Translations under genes and position numbers: made by a program
Source of the DNA: an uncultured Alteromonadaceae bacterium
Lineage (GTDB): Bacteria; Pseudomonadota; Gammaproteobacteria; Enterobacterales; Alteromonadaceae
Reading direction: 5' to 3'
NCBI GenBank assembly: GCA_947501935.1
Contig: CANMXU010000017.1
Location: forward strand, 35,796 to 99,795
DNA length: 64,000 nucleotides
Notes under the pieces: generated by a model
The model's input: the letters and a program-made list of their open reading frames with translations, nothing else
Databases searched by the model: none
Told to the model about the DNA's origin: nothing
In this document: one piece after another, positions 1 to 8,987 of the stretch
Layout of the letters: each line of letters begins with the position of its first letter
Position numbering within the stretch: the stretch's first letter is position 1

Positions 1-2089
1 TCACCTTAAGCGCTTTCGCTGCCGCCAATAGTTGTGCATCGTCTTTACTTTCTAGGCGAAAGGCAATATCGCCATCTTCTCGGCCGCCGCCAAATAGATT
101 GTCGTCAATGGCAAATGATTTCACTCCAGGTAAAGTTGGAATAGCCTTACGCCATAAATCAGCCAAGGCAAAAGTGTCCATTGCTCTTAATTCAGGTTCA
201 ACAAGTTTCACCATTACACGCGCACTGGTGCGGCTGCGTAAATCAACCTGCATATCAGAGATCATCGACTGACCATATTTAGCAATAATGTCTTGATCAA
301 CTTGATAAAGAATTTTTTCAACGATTAATACTGTATCTAAAGTTGCTTGCTCGGACGCATCAACATTCATTTCTATATTCACCCGCGGAAAGTCATGGGG
401 AATTTTGGGCTGACCAATAAAGCGCACCATGCCACCACTGAATAAGCCAGCACTGATTAACATCACGCTAATGAAAAACATAAATACGCCGTAACGATAG
501 TCAATGCATTTTTCTAAGGCTGGCTTATAAAAGTTTTGAATCACTGCTTTTAAGCCATTATCAATACTACGTCTTACTCGGTCTAACGGATTTTTAGGAT
601 TAAATTTCTTCACTTTCATTTTGGCTAAATGCGCCGGTAAAATCAGCTTAGATTCAATCAATGAAAAAATTAAACAAAAAATCACCACAAAACCAATTGA
701 CTGCCCAAAAGCCGAAGAAGGGCCATCATCAAAGGCTAAGGGTACAAATACCGCAATGGTAGTTAACACCCCAAACGTGGCCGGCATAGCAACACGTTTT
801 ACACCGCGAATTACATTTTCGGTACTGTGGCCGTGCTCTTCAATTTCTTCATGGGCGCTTTCTCCCATCACAATAGCATCGTCAACCACAATACCGAGCA
901 CTAAAATAAAGGCAAATAAGCTAGTAACATTAATGGTGACATTGACAAATTCAGTCGGCATAACCATCAAGGTACCTAAGAAACATACCGGCAACCCCAT
1001 CATTACCCAAAACGCTAAACGAATACGTAAGAACAACGCCAGCATTAAAAATACTAACAAGCCACCACTGATCATATTGTCGATCATCATGCTTAAGCGG
1101 CCTTCAACGTAATAGGTAAAATCTACCCAAGTTTCAAGCTGCACGGTACTTGGTAAAGAATCGTTCTTTTTAGCAACATAGTCGTTAATTACATTGGCAA
1201 CATCAGTCATACTCTGGTTATCAGCCGCGCCGATAAATAAAGTGACAGAATTTTTACCGTTGAATTTTGAATATTGCAGGCCTTCTTGAAAACCATCATT
1301 AATCGTCGCAATTTCTCCTAAGGAGATTTTACTGCCATCTTCTAGGGTGATCACTGGAATTTGTTCAAATTCATGGCCACGATACGCTTGGTTTTCAACA
1401 CGTAGGTTGATGTAGCCATTTTGTGCGCGAATTTGCCCAGCAGACATATTACGTGAATAACTACGCACTGCATTGGCAACGTCATTAAAACTTAAGTCGT
1501 ATTCGCGTAATTTGTCTTTACTTACTTCAACCGAAATTTCATAACCTAAACCACTAAAATAATCGGAAACATTTATTAGCGGTAACTGCTGAATTTCATC
1601 ATAAATTTTTCGGCCTAATTCTTTCAATTCAGCATTACTCATATCGCCATATAAGCTGATATACATAACCTCTTGACGATACTGTTCACGCTCAACTTTG
1701 ATGCGTTCCATACCATCAGGAAAGCTTGCGATTGAGTCAATTTGCGTTTTAACTTCATCTAAAACCACTAAAGGATCGTATTTTTCATCAACTCTGATCC
1801 AACCATTAGAGAAATTACGATTAGAATAAGTAATGATGCGGTCAAGCCCTTGTACCGACTCTAAGGCTTCTTCAACTTTAATAGTAATGCCTTCTTCCAC
1901 TTCTTGTGGTGCAGCTCCGGGATAAGGTGCCGCGTAAGAAATCCAGTTACTTTTTACTTGTGGAAACATTTGTTTGTTGATGGTTTGTGCGGTTAAAAAA
2001 CCTGCCACTAAAATAAATATCATCAATAAGTTAGCTGCTACGCTATTACGAGCAAACCACGCGATTAAGCCTTTGTTAGTATCATCCAT
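1..2089 (-). CDS. RND efflux pump permease, partial (C-terminus off the left edge)
   Basis: Inner-membrane proton-driven resistance-nodulation-division permease. The gene reads leftward from an ATG at 2089 (MDDTNKGLIAWF) with no stop before base 1, so about 696 of the family's usual ~1030 residues are present. The first transmembrane helix lies at about residues 15-34. A second membrane block at about 345-480 includes the TM4 motif GIVVDDAIVMGE, whose paired aspartates form the proton relay in this family. Porter-domain sequence lies between. The start is 3 bp beyond the stop of the adaptor gene, so the two are one operon and form an inner-membrane pump with its periplasmic partner. Substrate cannot be told from sequence. 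The heavy-metal subfamily is not obvious; multidrug-type or lipid-type export is more likely. Confidence 0.93.
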   Translation of the reverse strand, partial: MDDTNKGLIAWFARNSVAANLLMIFILVAGFLTAQTINKQMFPQVKSNWISYAAPYPGAAPQEVEEGITIKVEEALESVQGLDRIITYSNRNFSNGWIRVDEKYDPLVVLDEVKTQIDSIASFPDGMERIKVEREQYRQEVMYISLYGDMSNAELKELGRKIYDEIQQLPLINVSDYFSGLGYEISVEVSKDKLREYDLSFNDVANAVRSYSRNMSAGQIRAQNGYINLRVENQAYRGHEFEQIPVITLEDGSKISLGEIATINDGFQEGLQYSKFNGKNSVTLFIGAADNQSMTDVANVINDYVAKKNDSLPSTVQLETWVDFTYYVEGRLSMMIDNMISGGLLVFLMLALFLRIRLAFWVMMGLPVCFLGTLMVMPTEFVNVTINVTSLFAFILVLGIVVDDAIVMGESAHEEIEEHGHSTENVIRGVKRVAMPATFGVLTTIAVFVPLAFDDGPSSAFGQSIGFVVIFCLIFSLIESKLILPAHLAKMKVKKFNPKNPLDRVRRSIDNGLKAVIQNFYKPALEKCIDYRYGVFMFFISVMLISAGLFSGGMVRFIGQPKIPHDFPRVNIEMNVDASEQATLDTVLIVEKILYQVDQDIIAKYGQSMISDMQVDLRSRTSARVMVKLVEPELRAMDTFALADLWRKAIPTLPGVKSFAIDDNLFGGGREDGDIAFRLESKDDAQLLAAAKALKV

Positions 2090-2092
2090 CGG

Positions 2093-3307
2093 TTAATCCT
2101 CAACCGTCGCGGCAATTTGAGTTTCAGTAGACTCAGGAGCTTTGTCTAGGTCATCAAACGAGTCATCGCTAGGTAATGCCAGCTGCATGCCATTGGTAGG
2201 ATAATCTAACGCGGAAATAATTAATTGGTCGCCGTCAGCTAAGCCTTTAGAAACAACAACATTGGCGCCGTCTTGGCGCACAATATCTATGCTGGTGTAA
2301 TATAGTTTTAGTTCTTCATCTAAAATAGCTACTTGGTTATTTATCACCAAATGTCTTGGCACCATAGTCGCTTGCGCTAATGTTTTACCTAAAATATCAG
2401 CGGTAACGTACGAGCCAAAGCGCAATGGTGTGCGGTTAAGCTTACTTGTTGCATCAACTTTTAATTTATATGGGTCTTTGATCTCGGCAACTAAGTAACT
2501 CATTCGACTCTTGTTATCAACCACCCCTTCACTTCTCGCCACTTGTGCTTGCCACTCAGTTTCTTCTCCGGCAAAAGAGCCGTTTAAAGTTACTTTTGAA
2601 TGCAAGCCTTGTTCAACTAAAAACTTCAATTGCTTATCAGCAACCGGCAAGCGCACTTCAGCAATAGCGGTCCCCAATAGTTTACCTAACGGCATACCTA
2701 CCGAAACAAAAGAGCCTAAGCCGATGGTGCGGTTTTCAATCATGGCATCATATGGAGCACGTAGTTCGGTGCGCTCTAAATTACGCTGTGCTCGTAAAAT
2801 AGAGGCTTGCGCCGATTTAACGCTGGCCAACTCTTTCGCTAATTGCGGTTTACGTAAACTTAATTCGGTAGGAGACGAATTACTAATACGCTGCCATTCT
2901 CGTTCTGCAACCTTGCCTTGCGCTCGTTCAGTTTCTAAAGCGGCTCGAGCTGTTGCCATGGTCGCCTGGGCATCAATTAACGCAGCCTCGTAGTCATTTG
3001 GGTCAATACGGGCTAGTAACTGGCCTTTTTTAACAAAGCCACCACGAACAAATGCATCAGAAAGTTCAACTATTTGGCCACTGACTTGTGCGACCAATTC
3101 AGTTTCATATTTAGGAGTAACAATGCCGTATGAATCGACTTCTAAAACCATAGGTTCAACGGTAATAGTTTCAACAGCAACAATAGGAGTATTATCAACC
3201 ACAGCTTTTTCTTCAGGTGGTTTTTTCAAGCTAGTTAATGCAACAAAAGATAAAACGCCTATAGCTAGAATAACAACAGGTAAAATTATTTGTTTTTTCC
3301 GTGACAC
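2093..3307 (-). CDS. RND efflux periplasmic adaptor (membrane fusion protein)
   Basis: 404-residue HlyD/AcrA-type adaptor linking the RND permease to an outer-membrane channel. Residues 7-26 form a single N-terminal membrane anchor or signal. Next come a lipoyl half-motif (about 60-110), an alpha-helical hairpin (about 110-180), the second lipoyl half, and a beta-barrel/membrane-proximal part to about 370. The acidic tail (SDDSFDDLDKAPESTE) is low complexity. The start codon is GTG, supported by a GAGGA ribosome-binding site 7-8 bases upstream. It is the promoter-proximal gene of a two-gene operon. No outer-membrane TolC-like gene is seen in the window. Confidence 0.92.
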   Translation of the reverse strand: MSRKKQIILPVVILAIGVLSFVALTSLKKPPEEKAVVDNTPIVAVETITVEPMVLEVDSYGIVTPKYETELVAQVSGQIVELSDAFVRGGFVKKGQLLARIDPNDYEAALIDAQATMATARAALETERAQGKVAEREWQRISNSSPTELSLRKPQLAKELASVKSAQASILRAQRNLERTELRAPYDAMIENRTIGLGSFVSVGMPLGKLLGTAIAEVRLPVADKQLKFLVEQGLHSKVTLNGSFAGEETEWQAQVARSEGVVDNKSRMSYLVAEIKDPYKLKVDATSKLNRTPLRFGSYVTADILGKTLAQATMVPRHLVINNQVAILDEELKLYYTSIDIVRQDGANVVVSKGLADGDQLIISALDYPTNGMQLALPSDDSFDDLDKAPESTETQIAATVED

Positions 3308-3629
3308 GATTTTGTCCTCAAATAGGTATATGTTCTCTACCCGTTAGTTATCACTATAATTTTTAGAATATTTCAGTGGTAACGGATATACGTAATATTT
3401 CGTCGATTGATATATAGCATAGCGAAATGCGAGTACACATCATTAACAAAGTTGTAAATGCTTGTTACAAGAACCGAACCGTATTGACGACTAATGGGCT
3501 GGAGAATGATTTTAATTATTTTTACCTTTATAAACATAAAGATAAAAAACTATTGGTGAGGAAATAAAAGAGCGATAGTATTTTTACTATCGCTAGGTGA
3601 AATTATCAATTAGTGCTTTTAACCACTTT
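3308..3629. other. Intergenic region between adaptor gene and nagX-like gene
   Basis: 322 bases without a gene. It must hold the promoter of the leftward adaptor-permease operon and the transcription end of the leftward nagX-like gene. A perfect hairpin at 3571-3594 is listed separately. A loose inverted repeat CCGTTA/TAACGG (3341-3346 and 3380-3385) lies upstream of the adaptor start, but is too weak to call an operator. No small reading frame with a ribosome-binding site was seen. Confidence 0.6.
3571..3594 (-). terminator. Hairpin terminator after nagX-like gene
   Basis: Perfect 10-bp stem AGCGATAGTA / TACTATCGCT with a TTTT loop (AAAA on the minus strand), 36 bases past the leftward stop codon. 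On the minus strand it is followed by CTTTTATTT, a moderate U-tract. Confidence 0.6.
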
Positions 3630-4772
3630 TTATACTTTTATGAATATTTTTCGGCGATATAACCAATAAAGCACTAACCACTGCACCAGTACCAAGCTAA
3701 TAACTTGCATTACTGGTTGTACGGTAATAGGCAGACCTAAGATCACTCCACCAAAAATGCTTTGATTAGTGTAATGCCAGTTAACCAAGCTAGTTGCTAA
3801 ATAAGCAACAATGGAATTAGTGCCAATAACTGCAAAAAATATTGCCCAACGCTGAATATGCAAAACATCAATTAGATAATAAAACAGCGCTAATAATAAC
3901 GTACTAAAGCCGCAAGTGACCAAAACAAAAGAGCTAGTCCATAAGGTTTTATTTATCGGTAAAACTAGCCCCCACGTGTAACCTACTGCAACAAGCATTA
4001 AGCCGCTCACCAGCAATTGCTTTAACAAAACTAGTGGTTGGGCTTGATACTTTTTCAGCTGTCGGCCAACAAATACGCCAGCAAGGGCATTTACAATAGA
4101 GCCCAAGTTAGACAAAATTCCTTCAGGGTCAATTAACTTGTTTTGATAACTAATCCCCGGCAATAAAGTTTGATCAAACCATGCGTTTAATGCGCCAGTC
4201 GCGGTAAAGTCTCCTGAGCCAAAACCACCAAGGCTCACCACACTTTGTAGAAACCAATAGCCCAGTAAAATTCCACCCGCAACCAACCATTGAGTACGTA
4301 TTGAAGTGTACCAAACCAACATTGCCGCAACATACCAAGCAACACCTATTCGGCCTAAAACACTGACAAAGCGTATTTCATCAAACGATGCCGGTATGCC
4401 TGTGCCCCAACCATGGTTGTAAATAATACCTAAGGCAACCAACATAAATAAACGTTTGTGGGCATGGCGACGTTTTTCTTTGGCAATGCTGGCACTATAA
4501 CTAGACATAGCTTTACCCGCGAGCCCAATACTGACACCAGATAAAAAAATAAATAACGGAAAAATTAAATCGTAAGCGGTAAAACCATGCCATTGCGAGT
4601 GCAACATTTGCTTAGCCGCGACATTAAAAACTGACCAGCCCGTTAATAAAAATAACGCCGTAAAAAGCCCTTCAGCCCCTAGAATCCAAAACATATCAAA
4701 GCCACGCAAGGCGTCAATTGAAAGTAGACGCGGCTTTTTTATTGGCGCTGAGGTGGTATTAATCTCACTCAT
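3630..4772 (-). CDS. NagX-like membrane acyltransferase / DUF5009 protein
   Basis: 380-residue polytopic inner-membrane protein of the heparan-alpha-glucosaminide acetyltransferase-like family (COG4299), called NagX in Shewanella-type chitin and N-acetylglucosamine regulons. The family signature RLLSIDALRGFDMFWILG lies at about residues 15-32, followed by an HGFTAYDLIFPLFIFLSG segment and about ten hydrophobic helices. Length is normal. In chitin users this protein is thought to act in amino-sugar transport or acetyl transfer, but the biochemical role is not settled. No other GlcNAc genes lie next to it, so the sugar link is by homology only. The gene stands alone on the minus strand with a hairpin terminator. 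Confidence 0.82.
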   Translation of the reverse strand: MSEINTTSAPIKKPRLLSIDALRGFDMFWILGAEGLFTALFLLTGWSVFNVAAKQMLHSQWHGFTAYDLIFPLFIFLSGVSIGLAGKAMSSYSASIAKEKRRHAHKRLFMLVALGIIYNHGWGTGIPASFDEIRFVSVLGRIGVAWYVAAMLVWYTSIRTQWLVAGGILLGYWFLQSVVSLGGFGSGDFTATGALNAWFDQTLLPGISYQNKLIDPEGILSNLGSIVNALAGVFVGRQLKKYQAQPLVLLKQLLVSGLMLVAVGYTWGLVLPINKTLWTSSFVLVTCGFSTLLLALFYYLIDVLHIQRWAIFFAVIGTNSIVAYLATSLVNWHYTNQSIFGGVILGLPITVQPVMQVISLVLVQWLVLYWLYRRKIFIKV

Positions 4773-4992
4773 ACATTAAACCTGATGATTACTTAATATA
4801 CGCCATAATAAACCAATCACCACAAAAAAGACAGCGCTGTCAATTATACAAATAAGATGGCCAATATTAGCGAGTAAGTTAGTATTAACATCACTTCGAC
4901 ACATTTTGTTATGATCTTTATCTAGCTACTAGCGTAAAACACTTGAGTAGCGTACTGAAGGCAAGCACAATAAAAACAACTAAGGAGTTGCT

Positions 4993-5442
4993 ATGCTGGC
5001 AAAAATCAGTAAATTTTTTCAAGACCTAAACGATGTAAACAATAGCGAAACTGCCACTGCGGTTAGTTTAGAGATCGCCTGCTCAGTATTACTGTGTGAA
5101 GTAATGCGCGCCGATGGGCATTTAAGCAATACTGAACAAGCAACGTTAAAAAAAGTTATTGCTGAGCAATTTAGCTTAAACCAAGCAGAAGTTGCTGACA
5201 TTATTGAACAAGCACTTGAGCACAGTGACCATGCTACCGACTTTTTCCAGTTCACCTCGTTAATTAACAGTCACTATAGCATTGAGCAGCGCATCGAAAT
5301 TGTTAAGCTGTTATGGAAAATAGCTTACGCTGACGGTGAACTTTCCAGCGTAGAAGAACATACCATTCGCCGTATTGGCGACTTATTACACCTACGCCAC
5401 AGTGAATATATATCAACAAAACCAAAAGTAAAAAAACAATAA
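4993..5442 (+). CDS. TerB-family protein
   Basis: 149-residue soluble all-helical protein of the TerB-like family (COG4103). Two related acidic segments are visible: VMRADGHLSNTEQ at about residues 36-48 and IAYADGELSSVEEHTIRRI near 110-128. These are the metal-binding-like pattern repeated in TerB folds. It begins at an ATG with a strong AAGGAG site 5 bases upstream. The family is named for tellurite resistance, but chromosomal solo members like this have no assigned function. A weak hairpin follows (5453-5478). It appears monocistronic. Confidence 0.8.
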   Translation: MLAKISKFFQDLNDVNNSETATAVSLEIACSVLLCEVMRADGHLSNTEQATLKKVIAEQFSLNQAEVADIIEQALEHSDHATDFFQFTSLINSHYSIEQRIEIVKLLWKIAYADGELSSVEEHTIRRIGDLLHLRHSEYISTKPKVKKQ

Positions 5443-5452
5443 ACCTGACAGA

Positions 5453-5478
5453 GGCAATTCATAAAACTTAAAATTGCC
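5453..5478 (+). terminator. Possible hairpin terminator after terB-like gene
   Basis: Stem GGCAATT / AATTGCC with a 12-base loop, 11 bases after the stop. It is followed by AATTATATC, so there is no real T-run. Weak candidate. Confidence 0.35.
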
Positions 5479-5599
5479 AATTATATCAATTTATTACCAA
5501 TCTAATCACTGAGAATTTTAACGCGGTAATTTTCTGAGTAGAAAACGAATAAAACTTTAATCTCTGGCTATACTTAAACAAACTCGTTTGAGCAGCGCT

Positions 5600-7192
5600 A
5601 TGAAATCAATCACCTTTAACCAATTACAATTTAGAATTTTTATAATTATATTTGCGTTATTTACCAGCGCAGTGCTTGGTTATCGAGTATTTATAGAGCG
5701 GCCGTTATTAACCCAATCCATTACCGAAATTTCTCAACGCGAGCTTACCACCCTAAACTATGCAACAAAAAAATCATATGCTTCGCTTGCTTCCATAACT
5801 TACGATTATGCTGTTTGGGATGCTACCTACGTATATGCTAAAGCGCCAACTAATGCCTTTGTTAATGAAAACTTTGTTAATAATACTTTTTTAAGTAACC
5901 AAATTGATGGCGTGTTTATTTTAGACAAAAATGACAACCTGCTCTATAAAAAAGGCTTCGATTTTCACAAAAATAGTAGCCTTGATTTTGACTTAGTTAA
6001 TTTTATCGACTTTGCTAACTTTCCAAAAAATAAGGTCATAATCCCTAAACGTAAAGACAATGAACAAGTTGCGGTATTATCTGGCGTTATTAAGACTCAA
6101 TACGGCCCGGCAATGTTTAATGCTACCGATATAAGAGATTCGAATCAAAACGGTGACAATCGCGGCACATTAATTTTTCTTCGCCTAATAGATAAAGCGC
6201 TCATAAAAGAGCTGGCAGAAAATACCTTCACCACCATAAACATAACTCTAGTTGACGACCCTAAGCAATGGCAACACCTAAGCGATTGGCGTGAACCGCT
6301 CAAAATTACGAATATTGTAAAGACCAGCCAACTAGCAATTAAAGACATACATGGCATACCATTAGCGATACTTTCTGTTGCACATAGTAAAAATCAAGTA
6401 CCCGAATTGCTTGATAAAGAAAGCATTTTATTTATCTTAATATTCACAATTTTAATTTTTGTTGTTTACAGCATAATCGCACAAGTTATTGTGTTACCGG
6501 TTAAGACGTTCGCTAAAGAAATAAAGGTAATGGATAACACTTGCAGCTTGGAAGAATTAAGCTCTGCTTCTAAAATAGATGAATTGCAAACCGTATCGAA
6601 ACACTTCAATGCACTAGTGAAAACGGTAAAGCATCAAGAAGATTTATTACGCCAGCAAGTCTATATCGACCCACTCACTCAAATAGGTAATCGTCGCGCT
6701 TTCGAAGAGCATATTGAAAAGCTCTGTCAGCTCTATATCCGCAAAAACTTTCCCTTTAGTGTCATTATTGCTGATGTTGACCACTTCAAAAAATACAATG
6801 ACGCCTTGGGTCATGTTGCTGGTGACGCTGCGCTAATTCAAATAGCTCAAACCCTTGATAGCTTCTTTCAACGTAGTAACGACATTTGCACCCGTTACGG
6901 CGGCGAAGAATTTATTATGGCTTATAGCGATATTAGTATTGAGGAAATAGATAAAAAATTAGCGCAGATAATAGCGGCCTTTGCTACGCTAAATTTGGCT
7001 CATCCAAATTCACCAACCGCGCCTTATATCTCCGTTAGCTTAGGTGCCTGTTGCGTATTACCCAGTAAAAAATTTAGTGAAGAAGCTCTGAAAGACTTAC
7101 CGCCGAAAACCATTATTCGCCTCGCCGATAAAGCGCTGTACCTCGCCAAAGAACAAGGGCGGAACAAGGTCGTTCGGGTAAGCCATCCTTAA
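5600..7192 (+). CDS. CHASE4-GGDEF membrane diguanylate cyclase
   Basis: 530-residue enzyme predicted to make the second messenger cyclic di-GMP from two GTP. An N-terminal membrane helix (about 10-30) is followed by a periplasmic CHASE4 sensor domain (about 45-260; note YDYAVWDATY), a second helix (about 270-295), a short linker helix and the GGDEF domain (about 355-525). The catalytic motif reads GGEEF at 434-438. An RSND sequence at 425-428, five residues upstream, fits the RxxD inhibitory product-binding site, so feedback inhibition is expected. No EAL domain. I chose the ATG at 5600, with GAG 7 bases upstream, over a TTG at 5588 that has no ribosome-binding site. The ligand is unknown. 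Confidence 0.9.
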   Translation: MKSITFNQLQFRIFIIIFALFTSAVLGYRVFIERPLLTQSITEISQRELTTLNYATKKSYASLASITYDYAVWDATYVYAKAPTNAFVNENFVNNTFLSNQIDGVFILDKNDNLLYKKGFDFHKNSSLDFDLVNFIDFANFPKNKVIIPKRKDNEQVAVLSGVIKTQYGPAMFNATDIRDSNQNGDNRGTLIFLRLIDKALIKELAENTFTTINITLVDDPKQWQHLSDWREPLKITNIVKTSQLAIKDIHGIPLAILSVAHSKNQVPELLDKESILFILIFTILIFVVYSIIAQVIVLPVKTFAKEIKVMDNTCSLEELSSASKIDELQTVSKHFNALVKTVKHQEDLLRQQVYIDPLTQIGNRRAFEEHIEKLCQLYIRKNFPFSVIIADVDHFKKYNDALGHVAGDAALIQIAQTLDSFFQRSNDICTRYGGEEFIMAYSDISIEEIDKKLAQIIAAFATLNLAHPNSPTAPYISVSLGACCVLPSKKFSEEALKDLPPKTIIRLADKALYLAKEQGRNKVVRVSHP

Positions 7193-7330
7193 CCCTTACT
7201 TCTTAAAAATATGCTTAAGTAACACACTGCTAAACAAATTAACCCTGCAGCACAAATGAAAGGTCAACTATCTAAGCTAATTCAGTTACAATATGCGCTG
7301 ACATTTTCTTTATTAAAACTTTGACAACTC

Positions 7331-8161
7331 ATGGCAGATATCGGCAAATACAATACCCTTCCTATTATTGCGCTCACCGACAATGGTGCGTATTTAAATG
7401 CAGATCAATTAGGTGAAATTTTATTACCCAAGCGTTATTTGCCTGAAAATAGTCAAGTAGATGATACGATTAAAGTCTTTATTTATGCTGACTCTGCTGA
7501 TCGCTTAGTTGCCACCACAGAAACACCAAAAGCACAGGTGGATCAGTTTGCTTCTTTAAAAGTTGTGCAAGTAAATAAAATGGGCGCCTTTTTAGACTGG
7601 GGACTGAAAAAAGATTTATTGGTTCCATACAATCAACAGCATTCAGAAATGGAAGTTGGTAAATATTATTTAGTTAGAATAACTGTTGATGCCCTAACCG
7701 AACGAATTGTTGCCTCAAGTAAACTCGACAAATTTATCGATATTTGGCCAGCTGATTATCAAGATGGTGAAAAAGTTGAACTAACTATTGCCAGTAAAAC
7801 TGATCTTGGTTTTAAGGCCATTATTAATGATAGTCATTGGGGCTTGTTATACGACAGTGAAATTTTTCAACCTTTACGCACCGGTAAAAAGCTCACCGGC
7901 TATATTAAGAAAATGCGTGAAGATGGCCGTGTTGATTTAGCATTAACCCGTGCCGGCATAGGTAAAGTGATTGATTTTACCGACACCTTACTGCAACACT
8001 TGGCAGACAATGAAGGCTTTAGCCCATTGCATGATAAAAGTGATCCAGAGCTGATCAAACGTATTTTAGGTGTGAGTAAAAAAACTTTTAAAGCGACGGT
8101 GGGTAATTTAATGAAGAAAGATAAAATTATTATTGAAAAAAATGGTATCCGCTTAAAGTAG
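7331..8161 (+). CDS. CvfB/YitL-family S1 RNA-binding protein
   Basis: 276-residue cytoplasmic protein of the CvfB family: three S1-type OB folds followed by a C-terminal winged helix. The clearest S1 segment is VNKMGAFLDWGLKKDLLVP at about 78-96. The winged helix covers roughly 225-275 (DPELIKRILGVSKKTFKATV). CvfB binds RNA and affects virulence-factor expression in Staphylococcus; in gammaproteobacteria the role is unstudied. Length matches the family. It converges on the next gene with only a 3-bp gap, with no hairpin between them. Confidence 0.87.
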   Translation: MADIGKYNTLPIIALTDNGAYLNADQLGEILLPKRYLPENSQVDDTIKVFIYADSADRLVATTETPKAQVDQFASLKVVQVNKMGAFLDWGLKKDLLVPYNQQHSEMEVGKYYLVRITVDALTERIVASSKLDKFIDIWPADYQDGEKVELTIASKTDLGFKAIINDSHWGLLYDSEIFQPLRTGKKLTGYIKKMREDGRVDLALTRAGIGKVIDFTDTLLQHLADNEGFSPLHDKSDPELIKRILGVSKKTFKATVGNLMKKDKIIIEKNGIRLK

Positions 8162-8164
8162 TGC

Positions 8165-8887
8165 TTAAGGCTGAAGAGCGTTGATAGCTTTATTCACTCT
8201 TTTTAAAGTATCAGGATATTTAGCTAAGTACTTCTTACTGAGATAAATGCCAAAAGGCTTTTCAATTTCAACATATTTTTTAAAGGTTTGAGGTGTAATT
8301 AAAGCTTGCTTTATCGCCTCATCAAAAACCAATTCGGCAATAAAAACCGCATCAATGCGCCCTCGTAATAGCATGTGCGGTAACTTCCCCGTATCCATCA
8401 CCGGATCAACAAAATAGTTATTTTTAAGCAACCATTTATGGGTGTTAGCATTAAAGTGAGTACTTACAGTAGCTCGGTCTTTAAAGTCGCTATCATCAGG
8501 GCTTATTGTGTCAGTTCTTAATACATACCAGCACCAACGGTTAATCAGCAAAGGCTCAGTAAAAACAGCAATACTATCTCTTTCATCATTTTGTGAAGCC
8601 AATAGAAAAGCATCACCTTGCCCTTGAGTAATTTGCTGCACGACTTTGGCATAATTAGGTAAAATTCGATAACGAACCTTGATGCCGGTTTTGTTAAAAA
8701 CCTGATTGGCTAAATCGATACCAATGCCAGATATTTGCTGATGTTTTTTTTCAGTATAAGGTGGGAAATTAGGGACTAAAACGGTGATTTCTTGTTGAGC
8801 AATAGCCCCAAAAATACAGCAACTTAGGCTAAGCATTAACAATAAAGTTTTAATTTTCCAGCGGAAATTAACTACAAACATCATCAC
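8165..8887 (-). CDS. Periplasmic solute-binding protein (SBP_bac_3 family)
   Basis: 240-residue secreted protein of the family-3 extracellular solute-binding fold (amino-acid-binding-protein type). A hydrophobic signal peptide occupies about residues 9-30 (cleavage near AIAQQ). The mature part begins with the usual first strand ITVLVPNFPPYTE and has the two-lobe pattern. No permease or ATPase gene is adjacent, so it may be an orphan receptor or a sensor-type protein rather than part of an ABC importer. A second protein of this class lies at 28978-29808. The ligand is not predictable. Confidence 0.78.
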   Translation of the reverse strand: MMMFVVNFRWKIKTLLLMLSLSCCIFGAIAQQEITVLVPNFPPYTEKKHQQISGIGIDLANQVFNKTGIKVRYRILPNYAKVVQQITQGQGDAFLLASQNDERDSIAVFTEPLLINRWCWYVLRTDTISPDDSDFKDRATVSTHFNANTHKWLLKNNYFVDPVMDTGKLPHMLLRGRIDAVFIAELVFDEAIKQALITPQTFKKYVEIEKPFGIYLSKKYLAKYPDTLKRVNKAINALQP

Positions 8888-8920
8888 TTAAAACAGCAGC
8901 CTCTTAATTACTTTTAATTA

Positions 8921-8952
8921 TAAGTTTAGCCTATATTTATAGGCTAAACTTA
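8921..8952 (-). terminator. 14-bp hairpin after TonB receptor gene
   Basis: Perfect 14-bp stem TAAGTTTAGCCTAT / ATAGGCTAAACTTA with a 4-base loop, 36 bases past the receptor stop codon. The trailing U-tract is weak on the minus strand (TAATTAAAA). Probably stops or stabilises the receptor mRNA ahead of the gene at 8165-8887. Confidence 0.6.
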
Positions 8953-8987
8953 TTTGTTTTAAAACAAAGCTAAATTAAAAGCCGAAA

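Noticed and set aside
621..1112. Open frame on the plus strand, 163 codons
   Set aside because: Lies antisense to the RND permease, whose membrane motifs are clear; the composition is a mirror of the real gene.
2511..2993. Plus-strand open frame, 160 codons
   Set aside because: Antisense to the adaptor gene, which has full family features and a good start.
3341..3385. Inverted repeat CCGTTA/TAACGG upstream of the adaptor gene
   Set aside because: Six-base arms 33 bases apart in AT-rich DNA; too loose to call an operator, and no regulator gene is beside it.
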